From CBDFKB01 sp965248715 (lineage in GTDB: Bacteria; Pseudomonadota; Alphaproteobacteria; Rhizobiales; Rhizobiaceae): a DNA stretch of 54,825 bases. The notes under the pieces were generated by a model. That model saw only the letters and a program-made list of their open reading frames with translations. It did not search any database and was not told the DNA's origin. The stretch spans positions 1-54,825 of the forward strand of contig CBDFKB010000003.1 in assembly GCA_965248715.1 (NCBI GenBank), given 5' to 3'. Each line of letters starts with the position of its first letter. Position 1 is the stretch's first letter. The position numbers were made by a program, and so were the translations under genes. This document shows, in pieces, positions 16,325 through 27,716 of the stretch.

Positions 16325-18397
16325 TTGATTCGGCACATGCGGGAAACCAGCTTGGCAATAACTGACAACAGGGATTTGTTTGGCGACGAGATGGCGGTCA
16401 AAAAACAGGCGCTGGCCGGTAAGCGCGATCGTCGACAAACAAAGTCGACCCGAGCAGACCGTGACACAGGATCGTATTCTGCCAGTGACATCGAGGTGTT
16501 GGAAGGCCTGGAACCGGTCCGACGGCGGCCGGGCATGTATATTGGCGGCACCGATGCCAAGGCCATGCATCACCTGTTCGCCGAAGTAATTGACAATTCG
16601 ATGGACGAAGCGGTGGCCGGCCATGCGAGTTGGATCGAGGTAGAACTACAAGCCGACGGCACCTTGTCGGTTGCCGACAATGGCCGCGGAATTCCAGTTG
16701 AGGCGCATCCCAAATTCAAGAACAAATCGGCACTCGAAGTAATTATGACTACCCTGCATGCGGGCGGCAAATTCGATTCCGGCGCTTACGAAACCTCCGG
16801 CGGCCTGAATGGCGTCGGCGTGTCGGTGGTCAACGGCCTGTCTGAATTTCTCGAGGTCGAAGTCGCCCGCAGCCGCAAATTGTATCGCCAAACTTATGCC
16901 CGCGGCGTGCCACAGGAAAAGCTCGCCAGCCTAGGCGAAGTTCACAACCGTCGCGGCACCCGGGTGCGGTTTCGCCCTGATCAGCAAATTTTCGGCACCG
17001 GTTGCCGGTTCGAACCGGCGACCTTGTTTTCAATGGCCCGTTCGAAGGCCTATCTGTTTGCCGGGGTGGAAATCCGCTGGTTGTGCGCCGAAAACCTGAT
17101 CGACGAAAAATCCGATCTGCCAGCCAAGGCAATGTTTCATTTTCCCGGCGGTCTTCGGGACTATCTTGAAGCTTCGCTCGGCACTCAATACCGGGTAATC
17201 GATCAGCCATTTGCCGGACGCACCGAAAAGGCTTCAGGCCACGGCGCGGTTGAATGGGCGGTCACCTGGTTTGCCGATGACGGTTTCGTGCGCTCCTACT
17301 GCAACACGGTGCCGACCCCGGACGGTGGCACCCATGAGGCTGGCCTGCGTTTGGCGCTGGCCCGTGGATTGAAAACCCACGGCGAACTAGCCGGCAACAA
17401 GAAAATTAGCCAGATCACCACCGATGATGTAATGACCTCGGCGGCGGCGATGATGTCGGTATTTGTCCGTGAACCGGAATTTGTTGGCCAGACCAAAGAC
17501 CGGCTCGCCACCGTGGAGGCGCAGCGGATCGTCGAAAACGCCATTCGCGACAGTTTCGACCATTGGCTTGCCGCTTCGCCACAGCAGGCAAACCGATTGC
17601 TGGAATGGGTGGCCGAGCGCGCCGAAGAGCGGCTTAGAAGGCGCCGGGAAAAAGAAATCAGCCGCAAAAGTGCAACCCGCAAATTGCGCCTGCCCGGCAA
17701 GTTGGCCGATTGTGCGAAAAGTGCTGCCGGCGGCACCGAACTGTTTATCGTCGAGGGCGACAGTGCTGGCGGCTCGGCCAAACAAGCCCGCGACCGGGCC
17801 AGCCAAGCGGTGTTGCCGTTGCGCGGCAAAATACTCAACGTGGCCAATGCCGGCCGCGACAAGATGGCGTCTAACCAGCAGATAGCCGACCTGATCCAAG
17901 CGCTTGGTTGCGGTACCCGCAGCAAATATCGCGATGATGATTTACGCTATGACCGGATCATCATCATGACCGATGCTGATGTCGACGGCGCCCATATCGC
18001 CGCACTGCTGATCACCTTTTTCTACCAGGAAATGGCGGAATTGATCCGAAATGGACGCCTGTTTCTGGCGGTGCCGCCGCTCTACAAATTGGCCCAAGGT
18101 GGCAAGACAATTTATGCCCGCGATGATGCCCACAAGGACCAATTGCTGGAAAGCGAATTTGGCGGCAAGCGCAAGGTTGAGATCAGCCGCTTTAAGGGTC
18201 TCGGCGAAATGATGCCAGCGCAGCTAAAAGAAACCACCATGGATCGCCGCAAACGCACTTTGTTGCAAGTTGGCATCAAAGACGACAGCGAAGCCGGCAC
18301 CAAAGCGACGGTGGAACAATTGATGGGCAACAAACCCGAAGCGCGCTTTGCCTTCATCCAGGCCAACGCCGAATTCGTCGACGCGCTGGACATTTAA
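16325..18397 (+). CDS. parE: DNA topoisomerase IV subunit B
   Basis: A 690-residue type IIA topoisomerase ATPase subunit. The GHKL ATPase motifs are EVIDNSMDEA (Glu/Asn for ATP), DNGRGIPVEAHPK, and GGLNGVGVSVVNGLSE. The TOPRIM part has VEGDSAGGSAKQARDR and DADVDGAHIAALLITFFYQE, and the tail has ISRFKGLGEMMPAQLKETTM. Length and the lack of the GyrB insertion fit ParE. Together with ParC it decatenates daughter chromosomes. It is divergent from the aminotransferase and followed by a terminator. Confidence 0.93.
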   Translation: MIRHMRETSLAITDNRDLFGDEMAVKKQALAGKRDRRQTKSTRADRDTGSYSASDIEVLEGLEPVRRRPGMYIGGTDAKAMHHLFAEVIDNSMDEAVAGHASWIEVELQADGTLSVADNGRGIPVEAHPKFKNKSALEVIMTTLHAGGKFDSGAYETSGGLNGVGVSVVNGLSEFLEVEVARSRKLYRQTYARGVPQEKLASLGEVHNRRGTRVRFRPDQQIFGTGCRFEPATLFSMARSKAYLFAGVEIRWLCAENLIDEKSDLPAKAMFHFPGGLRDYLEASLGTQYRVIDQPFAGRTEKASGHGAVEWAVTWFADDGFVRSYCNTVPTPDGGTHEAGLRLALARGLKTHGELAGNKKISQITTDDVMTSAAAMMSVFVREPEFVGQTKDRLATVEAQRIVENAIRDSFDHWLAASPQQANRLLEWVAERAEERLRRRREKEISRKSATRKLRLPGKLADCAKSAAGGTELFIVEGDSAGGSAKQARDRASQAVLPLRGKILNVANAGRDKMASNQQIADLIQALGCGTRSKYRDDDLRYDRIIIMTDADVDGAHIAALLITFFYQEMAELIRNGRLFLAVPPLYKLAQGGKTIYARDDAHKDQLLESEFGGKRKVEISRFKGLGEMMPAQLKETTMDRRKRTLLQVGIKDDSEAGTKATVEQLMGNKPEARFAFIQANAEFVDALDI

Positions 18398-18401
18398 CGT
18401 G

Positions 18402-18424
18402 TATCACCAAGTGATATTTTTGTT
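18402..18424 (+). terminator. Intrinsic terminator of parE
   Basis: TATCAC - CAA - GTGATA followed by TTTTTGTT, 5 bases after the parE stop. Confidence 0.75.
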
Positions 18425-18679
18425 ACTGCGGCAAAGCTTTCGATGAATTTCCGATTGATTTTGTACAACTTGCCATCAAAGGGTCTTATCTGCGTGACAA
18501 AGTCAGAAAGAGCATGCGGTTATTTGCGTTTTTGGGCTTTGCCGGTTGACTCAACCGGGCCAAAGGCGTAACGCGCACATCGGATGCGGTTCGCTAATAT
18601 TAACAACGGGCGGACATGGGCGAAAAATCCAATCCAGATTTTGCCTGGGGCCGGCATAATCTCGAAATGACCAGAATAT

Positions 18680-20134
18680 ATGACATTTGAAAACCTCGGA
18701 CTTAGCCAGAAAGTCTTGGACGCTGTAAAAGCGTCTGGATACACGGAACCGACTCCCATTCAGGAGCAGGCAATTCCCCACGTCATTGAAAGACGCGACG
18801 TGCTTGGCATCGCCCAGACCGGAACCGGCAAGACCGCATCCTTTACCTTGCCCATGCTTTCCTTATTGGAGCGCGGGCGGGCGCGCGCGCGCATGCCGCG
18901 CACCCTGATCTTGGAGCCAACCCGTGAATTAGCGGCGCAGGTCGAGGAAAATTTCCTCCGCTACGGGCAAAACCACAAACTGACCGTAGCTTTGCTGATC
19001 GGTGGTGTTTCATTCGTTGACCAGTTCCGCAAACTCGATCGCGGCGCCGACGTCCTGATCGCAACTCCAGGTCGCCTGCTCGATCATTTTGAGCGTGGCA
19101 AATTGCTGCTGACTGGGGTCGAAATTCTGGTTATCGACGAGGCCGACCGCATGCTTGATATGGGCTTCATCCCGGATATCGAGCGCATTGCCAAATTGAT
19201 CCCGTTTACCCGGCAGACCTTGTTTTTCTCTGCCACCATGCCACCGGAAATCTCCCGACTGGTCAATAATTTCTTGCAGAACCCGGTTGAAATTTCTGTC
19301 GCACGTCGTTCTTCCGCGTCTGAAACCATCGTTCAACACGCGATTACTTGTGGCAGCGAGCCCAAGCAAAAACGCGCCGTGTTGCGCAAAGTTATTGATG
19401 ATGCGGATAGCCTAACCAACGCAATTATTTTTTGCAATCGCAAGCGCGATGTGGCGACCGTTGCCCGCTCGTTGGAACGGCACAAATACTCTGTTGGCGC
19501 GCTGCATGGTGACATGGATCAGCATGCCCGCACGGCCATGCTGAAGAGTTTCCGCGACGATAAAATAAAATTGCTGGTTGCAAGCGACGTTGCCGCGCGT
19601 GGTCTCGACATCCCCGATGTCAGCCATATTTTTAATTTCGATGTGCCAGTTCACGCCGAGGATTACGTTCACCGTATTGGTCGTACCGGCCGAGCCGGGC
19701 GCACCGGAAACGCGGTGATGCTGGTAACCGGCAGCGACAAAAAGGGCTATGACGCGATCGAAGAATTGCTGGGCACCACAATCGATTGGCATGGCGCGCC
19801 GGTTGAATGGGATGAACGTGCGGGCAGACGCGGTCGCAAGCCTTCCGGCAAACCTGCGCGAGAAGACAATTCCACAAAGCCAGACAAGGCGCGACTAGCG
19901 GCCAAAGCGCAAATACCGGCCAAAGCGCCTCGTGTGCAGCAGGCGGCAAAACCCAAACCGGCGCAAACCGCGAATACTACCGCTCCAGCCACTGAAATTG
20001 CAGCAAATTCGAAGCCAAAACCAACACCTATACCGCGCACCGAGGCCAAATCTGATCGCAATGCCCCTCGCAAGCACAAGTGCTTCCGCGAGGAAGAGCA
20101 TGTGCCGGAGTTTTTGTTGCGCCCGGTTAGATAA
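18680..20134 (+). CDS. DEAD-box RNA helicase (RhlE-like)
   Basis: A 484-residue helicase with the full set of SF2 motifs: Q motif (GYTEPTPIQEQAIP), AQTGTGKT (46-53), PTRELAAQ, TPGRLLD, DEAD (153-156), SAT (about 184), IIFCNRK, VASDVAARGLDIPDV, and HRIGRTGRAGRTG. From about residue 375 comes a basic, low-complexity Lys/Ala/Pro tail that would bind RNA. It remodels rRNA or mRNA structure, often needed in the cold. It is transcribed after a parE terminator from its own promoter. Confidence 0.92.
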   Translation: MTFENLGLSQKVLDAVKASGYTEPTPIQEQAIPHVIERRDVLGIAQTGTGKTASFTLPMLSLLERGRARARMPRTLILEPTRELAAQVEENFLRYGQNHKLTVALLIGGVSFVDQFRKLDRGADVLIATPGRLLDHFERGKLLLTGVEILVIDEADRMLDMGFIPDIERIAKLIPFTRQTLFFSATMPPEISRLVNNFLQNPVEISVARRSSASETIVQHAITCGSEPKQKRAVLRKVIDDADSLTNAIIFCNRKRDVATVARSLERHKYSVGALHGDMDQHARTAMLKSFRDDKIKLLVASDVAARGLDIPDVSHIFNFDVPVHAEDYVHRIGRTGRAGRTGNAVMLVTGSDKKGYDAIEELLGTTIDWHGAPVEWDERAGRRGRKPSGKPAREDNSTKPDKARLAAKAQIPAKAPRVQQAAKPKPAQTANTTAPATEIAANSKPKPTPIPRTEAKSDRNAPRKHKCFREEEHVPEFLLRPVR

Positions 20135-20589
20135 CAACGATGTGATAATTGCCAATTTCAGGCGAGCCAGTAATTGAAATCGGTGAGGCCCGACCCTTTT
20201 ATCGCTTGGTGCAATTTTCGTAAAACCTCAATCACCCAAAGCTAGAGCCCTTTTCGTTCCAATTGGAGCAGTTTGATGGCTGAGATTGTTTGTATCAACG
20301 AGGAAAATACCGCAGAACGATATTATTATCGTGCGAGGAACTTGACGAATTTGATGCAAAGAAGATCACCAAGCATGAACCGCTTAACCTATTGAAAAAA
20401 CAAGCAAATAAATCATATGAACTTGATCTTTTGCGCCCTGGACGCCGTCATGAGAAAGCTTATGGTGCTTGCACCACTTCGCCTCTCACTCCTTGCCAGA
20501 ACACAAAATTCCTGGGTTCAAACGATTCAATTTGAGCGAAAAGAGCTCTAGTTCAGGCGCTGCAAATTACTGGGGCAGTCCTGGTGGAC
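20135..20589. other. Stretch without a convincing gene
   Basis: Holds two overlapping short plus-strand open frames (20277-20396 with GGAG 8 bases upstream, and 20290-20535 from TTG). Neither has a recognisable product; phrases such as HEPLNLLKKQANKSYELDLL hint at a decayed coding sequence. I leave them uncalled. Confidence 0.35.
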
Positions 20590-20693
20590 CTAGAGCGTGT
20601 CACCCAAAAGTGGGTACCGGTTTTGGGAAAAATGACGCGCATAAACAAAGAGATAGCGCGAAGAAGCAAATCCTACGCTTCGTGACAAGCGCT
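20590..20693 (+). repeat. RIME-like intergenic repeat
   Basis: A 104-bp copy with type I head (GTCACCCAAAAGTGGGTACC then GGTTTTGGG) and tail ATAAACAAAGAGATAGCGCG leading into GAAGCAAATCCTACGCTTCG. It starts with CTAG. It lies 40 bases beyond the end of the suf operon. Confidence 0.85.
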
Positions 20694-20733
20694 GATATTA
20701 GCCCCTTTGAAAGCGGAAAAACCGTTTGAAGTT

Positions 20734-21123
20734 TTAGGCCGCGCCCGGACCTTCGCGTTGCCGCACCATTTCCGGGGTCATTTCAGCCGGGGCCAGCTCG
20801 ACCGATTCGCCGCATCCGCAGGCCGAAGTCTGGTTTGGATTATGAAACACGAAACCGGTCCGAAGCTTGGTGATTTCAAAATCCATCTCGGTGCCAAGCA
20901 GAAACAAGGTCGCTTCCGGCGCCACGAATACCGCACCCTTTGGAGTATCAACCAGGTCGTCCTTGCCGTTCGCCTGATCGACCAGGTCAACAGTGTATTC
21001 CATGCCGGCGCAGCCGCCCTTTTTGATGCCAACGCGCAAGCCGGCGGCGTTGGCATGATTGGCGAGAATGTCGCCAATTCGATCGGCTGCGGCATCGGTG
21101 ACAGTGATAACTTCAAATGCCAT
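20734..21123 (-). CDS. sufA: Iron-sulfur cluster assembly A-type carrier
   Basis: A 129-residue A-type carrier with the three conserved cysteines: Cys38 (KKGGCAGMEY) and Cys102 and Cys104 (SACGCGES). It passes Fe-S clusters from the SufBCD scaffold to target proteins in the cytosol. Last gene of the suf operon, 66 bases after the sufT-like gene. Confidence 0.93.
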   Translation of the reverse strand: MAFEVITVTDAAADRIGDILANHANAAGLRVGIKKGGCAGMEYTVDLVDQANGKDDLVDTPKGAVFVAPEATLFLLGTEMDFEITKLRTGFVFHNPNQTSACGCGESVELAPAEMTPEMVRQREGPGAA

Positions 21124-21189
21124 GGTTTTGTTCCGTTTCGTTACCCCTGCGGGGGCTTGTTCAACAGATATCGGGGCAGCAGCGATAAA

Positions 21190-21615
21190 CTAAAACCACC
21201 CCAGCGCGATCTCTGCTTCCTCCGACATACGGTCCGGGCTCCACGGGGGATCGAATACCAGATCTACATTAACGTCCATCACCCCTTGCACCGTGGCAAC
21301 GGCATTTTGCACCCAGATCGGCATTTCGCCAGCGACCGGGCAACCGGGCGCGGTCAAAGTCATATCAACATGCACCAGCCGGTCGTCGTTGATATCAACC
21401 TTGTAGATCAAGCCAAGTTCGTAAATATCGACCGGAATTTCCGGATCGTACACGGTTTTCAAAGCGGCAACGATATCAAGCGTCAACCGCTCCAGTTCCG
21501 ACGCCGCGATGGCCGAGGCTTCAGGGGTGCTGAAATCAACCGCGTTGGGCACCTCAGCGGCAGCGCAAGTGTCGATCACATCATGGCCGGAACGGTTCAT
21601 AGAAACCTCGTTCAT
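21190..21615 (-). CDS. sufT: SufT-like / MIP18 (DUF59) Fe-S assembly factor
   Basis: A 141-residue protein: a loosely structured N-terminus of about 35 residues, then the DUF59 domain (YDPEIPVDIYELGLIYKVDI; MTLTAPGCPVAGEMP with the conserved Cys; DVNVDLVFDPPWSPDRMSEE). It helps mature Fe-S proteins. Its ATG overlaps the sufS stop by 4 bases (ATGA), a sign of translational coupling; a second ATG is at 21600. In rhizobial literature this operon position is called sufX. Confidence 0.9.
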   Translation of the reverse strand: MNEVSMNRSGHDVIDTCAAAEVPNAVDFSTPEASAIAASELERLTLDIVAALKTVYDPEIPVDIYELGLIYKVDINDDRLVHVDMTLTAPGCPVAGEMPIWVQNAVATVQGVMDVNVDLVFDPPWSPDRMSEEAEIALGWF

Positions 21616-22859
21616 GAAAAAAACTCCCTGGCATTGTCCAACGCATCGCCCAGCACGTCAATCTCCGCCTTGGTATTGTAGAGCCCCATGCTGGCACGGC
21701 AGGTCGAAGTCACGCCAAAGCGCTGCAATAGCGGTTGTGCGCAATGGGTGCCGGCGCGAACCGCAACCCCCGCCCGGTCGATGATCATCGACACGTCGTG
21801 GGCATGAATACCTTCAAGCTCAAAAGAGATGATCGACCCCTTGCCGGGGGCGGTGCCGAAAATCTTTAAAGCGTTGATGCGGCCAAGCCGCTCATGGGCA
21901 TATTCGCAAAGCGCATTTTCGTGGGCGAGAATATTGTCCCGCCCGAGCGCCATCATGAATTCGAGCGCCGCGCCAAGGCCGATCGCTTGCACGATCGGCG
22001 GCGTTCCTGCTTCGAAACGGTGCGGCGGCTCGGCATAGGTGATATTGTCCTCGAACACATCAAGGATCATCTCGCCGCCGCCTTGAAACGGCACCATGCC
22101 GGCCAGCGCATCGCTGCTGCCGTAAAGCACGCCGATGCCGGACGGCCCGTATACCTTGTGGCCGGTAAAGACATAGAAATCAGCGCCGAGTTCCTGCACA
22201 TCGACCGGCAAATGCACCGCGCCCTGGCTGCCGTCGACCACCACTGTTATTCCCCGCTCGTGGGCAATATCCACCACCTGCTTGACCGGCACCACGGTGC
22301 CGAGCACGTTGGACATGTGGGTGATCGCTACCAATTTGGTGCGCTCGGTAATGGCGTCAGCAAATGCGTCGAGATCAAAACTGCCATCCTCGCCAACCGG
22401 CACCCAATTAAGCCGCACCCCTTGGCGCTCGCGCAAAAAGTGCCACGGCACGATATTGGAATGGTGCTCCATGATCGTCAGCACGATTTCATCACCTTCG
22501 CCAAGACGCGGCATGGCGTGACCGTAGGCAACCAAATTGAGCGCTTCGGTCGCCGATTTGGTGAAAACGATCTGCTCGCTCGTCGGTGCATTTAGGAATT
22601 TGGCCACGGTTTGGCGTGCATTTTCATAAGCCTCGGTCGCCGCGTTCGACAAAAAATGCAGGCCACGATGCACATTGGCATATTCATGTTCATAGGCGTG
22701 GGTGACCGCGTCAATCACCGCTCTTGGCTTTTGCGCCGAAGCGCCATTGTCGAGGTAGACCAGCGGTTTGCCATAGATCTCGCGGCTTAGGATCGGGAAT
22801 TCGGCCCGAACCGCCGCCACATCATAGGGCGCAACCACCTGCTTAACCGGCGCGTTCAT
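21612..22859 (-). CDS. sufS: Cysteine desulfurase, group II
   Basis: A 415-residue PLP enzyme that releases sulfur from cysteine for cluster assembly. PLP lysine in FTGHKVYGPSGIG (Lys235), and active-site Cys373 in AVRAGTHCAQPLL, the SufS type loop. I chose the ATG at 22859 because it overlaps the sufD stop as ATGA; a longer frame to 22880 adds 7 residues. No SufE gene is in the window. Confidence 0.93.
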   Translation of the reverse strand: MNAPVKQVVAPYDVAAVRAEFPILSREIYGKPLVYLDNGASAQKPRAVIDAVTHAYEHEYANVHRGLHFLSNAATEAYENARQTVAKFLNAPTSEQIVFTKSATEALNLVAYGHAMPRLGEGDEIVLTIMEHHSNIVPWHFLRERQGVRLNWVPVGEDGSFDLDAFADAITERTKLVAITHMSNVLGTVVPVKQVVDIAHERGITVVVDGSQGAVHLPVDVQELGADFYVFTGHKVYGPSGIGVLYGSSDALAGMVPFQGGGEMILDVFEDNITYAEPPHRFEAGTPPIVQAIGLGAALEFMMALGRDNILAHENALCEYAHERLGRINALKIFGTAPGKGSIISFELEGIHAHDVSMIIDRAGVAVRAGTHCAQPLLQRFGVTSTCRASMGLYNTKAEIDVLGDALDNAREFFS

Positions 22860-24061
22860 GGTTTTGCCGTTTCCATCCATTGGCTAAGCCGCGCCATCAG
22901 CGGGTCGCTTAGCAAAGGATCGTCCAGTTTTTCAAAAATCTCTGCGACAAACGCCCTGACCAAAATATTTACCGCCTCGTCGCGCGGTATGCCGCGCGCC
23001 ATCAAATAAAACAGGCTGTCATCGTCGATCTGGCCGGATGTGGCGCCATGGCCGCACTGCACATCATCGGCAAAGATTTCCAATTCCGGCTTGGCCGAGA
23101 ATTGTGCGTCATCGCTCAGCAGCAATGCATTGGTCATCAGTTTGGCATCGGTCTTTTGCGCCCCGGGGGCGACTTTGATCAATCCCTGGAATACCGAATG
23201 GCCGCTACCGTCGGCGACCGAGCGGAAGATCTCGCTCGATGTGGTGTTTTCTACCAAATGGTCGACCCACAGCTTGATATCGGTCACCTCGCGGGCCCGT
23301 ACCAGGCTGATACCCAAAATGTCGGCATGGGCGCCTTCGCCGACGAATTGAGCGTCCAGTTCAACCCGGTTGGTGCGCCCGCCTGCGGCGAGCACCATGC
23401 AGGTCAGCCGCGCATTTGCGCCAAGCGTAAACCGATAGCGCGAAAGCGTGGTCGCCGCCTGGCCATGGTCGGCACCTATGACAACCGTCAGGTTGGCATC
23501 GCGGCCGATATCCACATCGGTCATCGAGGTAAGGAAATGGGCCGCCGCATCGCAATTTTCGTTGATGGTCAAAACCGCGTTCACACCATCATCGATATGG
23601 ATTCGGCTGCGCACATGGGACTGGGTTAATCCACCTTTCAGCCTATGTTCGATCGCAATCGGTTGCTCAGTGTCGGCGCCAACTACGATCGAGACCCCTT
23701 CGCCGGCCAAGGCGCGATTGATCGAGGCAAGCACGTCGGCATGCGGGAAATCGAGCGCGCCGGCAACCCCGTGTTCAACTTTAGCGCTGTCGGCACCAGT
23801 TACCCGCCATGAACCGCCGAGGCTTCGCGGGACTTCGCTCAGCCGCGCGCGCAAATCGGTATAGTGCCAGTCCTCGACCTTGCGGGTCGGCAGGCCGGTT
23901 TCGCGGAACCATTCAAACGCTTGCGTGCGCTGCTCGGCACTAATGGTAGCCGGCAGGTCGTCTACCACCCGGTCGAATAATTCGATCAGCGCTTGCTCGG
24001 CGCTATTTGGTTGGAAAACCCGCTTCAACATTTCCCTCTTCCTGTCGTCCGGCCCACTCAC
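22856..24061 (-). CDS. sufD: Fe-S cluster assembly scaffold subunit
   Basis: A 401-residue SufB/D-family protein with the right-handed beta-helix core and the C-terminal region of SufD (DDVQCGHGATSGQIDDDSLF with the conserved Cys/His, and YLMARGIPRDEAVNILVRAF). It forms the SufBC2D scaffold. The GTG start overlaps the sufC stop (GTGA); an ATG at 24031 is an alternative. Confidence 0.92.
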   Translation of the reverse strand: MSGPDDRKREMLKRVFQPNSAEQALIELFDRVVDDLPATISAEQRTQAFEWFRETGLPTRKVEDWHYTDLRARLSEVPRSLGGSWRVTGADSAKVEHGVAGALDFPHADVLASINRALAGEGVSIVVGADTEQPIAIEHRLKGGLTQSHVRSRIHIDDGVNAVLTINENCDAAAHFLTSMTDVDIGRDANLTVVIGADHGQAATTLSRYRFTLGANARLTCMVLAAGGRTNRVELDAQFVGEGAHADILGISLVRAREVTDIKLWVDHLVENTTSSEIFRSVADGSGHSVFQGLIKVAPGAQKTDAKLMTNALLLSDDAQFSAKPELEIFADDVQCGHGATSGQIDDDSLFYLMARGIPRDEAVNILVRAFVAEIFEKLDDPLLSDPLMARLSQWMETAKP

Positions 24062-24831
24062 GCCGCCGAGGCGACAATGTCGCTATAGCCGCCGGCTTCC
24101 AGTTCGTGCGCCAATTCCTTGCCGCCGGTTTTCACGATCCTGCCCTTCGACAGCACATGTACAGCGTCTGGCACAATATGGTCGAGCAGGCGCTGATAAT
24201 GGGTAATCACCACGATCGCCCGGTCCGGCGAACGAAGCGCGTTAACCCCATCGGAAACGATTTTAAGCGCGTCGATATCGAGGCCGGAATCGGTCTCGTC
24301 CAACACGCATAGTTTCGGCTCCAATAACGCCATCTGTAGAATTTCCGCGCGTTTCTTCTCGCCACCGGAAAAGCCGACATTTAGTGCTCGTTTGAGCATA
24401 TCCATGGAAATATCAAGCCGTCCCGCCGCGTCTTTCACCAGGCGCATGAATTCCGGCGTGGTCATTTCAATTTTGCCATGGGCGCGACGCTGTGCATTCA
24501 TCGCCGCTTTGAGAAAATTCATGGTGGCGACGCCTGGAATTTCCATTGGATATTGGAAGGCGAGAAACACGCCGGAATTGGCCCGCTCGGCTGGATCCAT
24601 TTCGGTTAGATCTTGACCATCGAACAGGATCTCGCCCTCGGTAATCTGGTAGTTTTCCTTGCCAGCGAGAATATAGGCGAGCGTCGACTTGCCGGAACCG
24701 TTCGGCCCCATGATCGCCGCCACTTCGCCGGCGCCGATCGTCAAATTGAGCCCGCGTAAAATTTCGGTATCGTCTTCGGCAATCTTCGCGTGCAGGTTCT
24801 TGATTTCAAGCATCTGTTTTTGTTCACTCAT
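24058..24831 (-). CDS. sufC: Fe-S cluster assembly ATPase
   Basis: A 257-residue ABC-type ATPase. Walker A is GPNGSGKST, the Q-loop region is GVFLAFQYPMEIPGV, the signature is FSGGEKKRAEILQ, and Walker B is KLCVLDETDSGLDIDALKIV, the SufC-specific form. It drives conformational change of the SufBD scaffold. I chose the ATG at 24831 (MSEQKQMLEIKNL); the frame is open to 24879, overlapping sufB, and an ATG at 24813 is also possible. Confidence 0.93.
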   Translation of the reverse strand: MSEQKQMLEIKNLHAKIAEDDTEILRGLNLTIGAGEVAAIMGPNGSGKSTLAYILAGKENYQITEGEILFDGQDLTEMDPAERANSGVFLAFQYPMEIPGVATMNFLKAAMNAQRRAHGKIEMTTPEFMRLVKDAAGRLDISMDMLKRALNVGFSGGEKKRAEILQMALLEPKLCVLDETDSGLDIDALKIVSDGVNALRSPDRAIVVITHYQRLLDHIVPDAVHVLSKGRIVKTGGKELAHELEAGGYSDIVASAA

Positions 24832-24871
24832 CTGTTTTTGTATTGCGGTCCGCACGATACATCGCCGGTCG

Positions 24872-26344
<1,473 letters not shown>

Positions 26345-26389
26345 GTCACCGCTCCTTCCGGGTTCAAGGCCCGGCGGTTGGGGTTATGT

Positions 26390-27595
26390 TTACGCTGCCC
26401 GCGCGGGGCTGCCTGGCAATTTCATCACAATCTTGCGCCAGGCTCGCAAAAACCTGTCGATATCCGTTTTCGTGGTCGCCCACCCGCTTGAAACACGGAT
26501 GGCGCCTTCGGCCAGTTTCGCTTCAACCCCCATAGCATTAAGAACATGGGAAGCGGCAACCCGGCCCGAAGAACATGCCGCCCCCGATGAGACGGCGATA
26601 CCGGCCAAATCAAGCGCAATCAGCGCGGTTTCCGCTTTAATATTGCCCATCGCAAAACAGGTCGTATTGGGCAATCGGTCTGCCTGCTCACCAAATATGA
26701 CTAATTCACTCATATTTCCAGCGGAATCTACGGTTTCCGCATCAATTTCGCGAAGGCCGTTTTCAAGGATTTGCCGTAATTTGCTCCCATCGGCCTGTTC
26801 GGCTTCGCCGCAAGCGGGTTTGGCTGCGGCGGCAAAGCCGGCAATGCCGGCGATATTCTCGGTGCCGGCTCTCAGTCGCATCTCCTGGCTACCGCCGCGT
26901 AGCAGCGCTGCTGGCGCATTGTTCTTTTGGCTGAGGATCATAGCCCCAATGCCCAGTGGTCCAGCGATCTTGTGACCGGAGACCAGCAATATGTCGGCAC
27001 CGAGCGCTGTCATGTCCAAGGGCACCTTGCCGAATGCCTGCACCGCGTCGACCACCATAATGCCGCCAGCCTGGTGTATGATCCGCGCTGCATCACCGAT
27101 CGGCTGCACAACGCCGGTTTCATTGTTTGCGGCCATGACGGCGACGACCAGGGGCCCTTCACTCGCATCGCGTCCGGCGACTAGATTTTCAAGCTCGGCC
27201 AAATCGATCACCCCGTTCCAATCGACCGAAATGCGGGAGATATCTTGCACGGCAAAGCCGCCGCCCGCTAGTACACAGGGGTGCTCGACCGCGCTGGTGA
27301 TAAGTTTCGCCGCCCGCACTGACTTGCCGCCAATTACCCGCTCGCAGGCAAGCGCCAGACCAGCCGCCTCGGTAGCGCCGCTGGTAAACACCACCTGGCC
27401 ACCTACTGGCATACCTGTAAGTTCCGCGATCGTGCGGCGCGCATCTTCAATCATTGCCCGCAACCGCCGGCCTTCGGTGTGCACCGACGAGGGATTGCCA
27501 GCGAGCGCCATTGCGGCAATCATCGCGTCGCGGGCCACCGGCCTGAGCGGTGCGCTGGCATTGTAATCGAGATACACACGTATGGCGTTTTTCAT
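26390..27595 (-). CDS. Cysteine desulfurase, NifS/IscS-like (group I), first gene of the suf operon
   Basis: A 401-residue PLP enzyme distinct from SufS. It has YLDYNASAPLRPVARDAM at the N-terminus, SAVEHPCVL, the PLP lysine in LLVSGHKIAGPLGIGA, and the active Cys in AVSSGAACSSGRV, the loop of group I enzymes. In rhizobia this first gene is named sufS2 or iscS. The order desulfurase-sufB-sufC-sufD-sufS-sufX-sufA seen here is the known Rhizobiales order. A candidate Irr box lies 122 bases upstream. It lacks an obvious strong Shine-Dalgarno. Confidence 0.9.
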   Translation of the reverse strand: MKNAIRVYLDYNASAPLRPVARDAMIAAMALAGNPSSVHTEGRRLRAMIEDARRTIAELTGMPVGGQVVFTSGATEAAGLALACERVIGGKSVRAAKLITSAVEHPCVLAGGGFAVQDISRISVDWNGVIDLAELENLVAGRDASEGPLVVAVMAANNETGVVQPIGDAARIIHQAGGIMVVDAVQAFGKVPLDMTALGADILLVSGHKIAGPLGIGAMILSQKNNAPAALLRGGSQEMRLRAGTENIAGIAGFAAAAKPACGEAEQADGSKLRQILENGLREIDAETVDSAGNMSELVIFGEQADRLPNTTCFAMGNIKAETALIALDLAGIAVSSGAACSSGRVAASHVLNAMGVEAKLAEGAIRVSSGWATTKTDIDRFLRAWRKIVMKLPGSPARAA

Positions 27596-27716
27596 GGCAA
27601 TCTCGGGTAAAGCCGACCACAGGGTTTAACGATGGCTAAACGCCTTGATGGCCGCCACAAACCCGGGTCAATTGGGTAGCAAGCAAGGTCAAAGCGGTTC
27701 GGGCCTGTGATTCCAG

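Noticed and set aside
20277..20535. Short plus-strand genes after the DEAD-box helicase
   Set aside because: Two overlapping frames, one with a fair ribosome site, but no stable product or motif; left as uncalled remnants.
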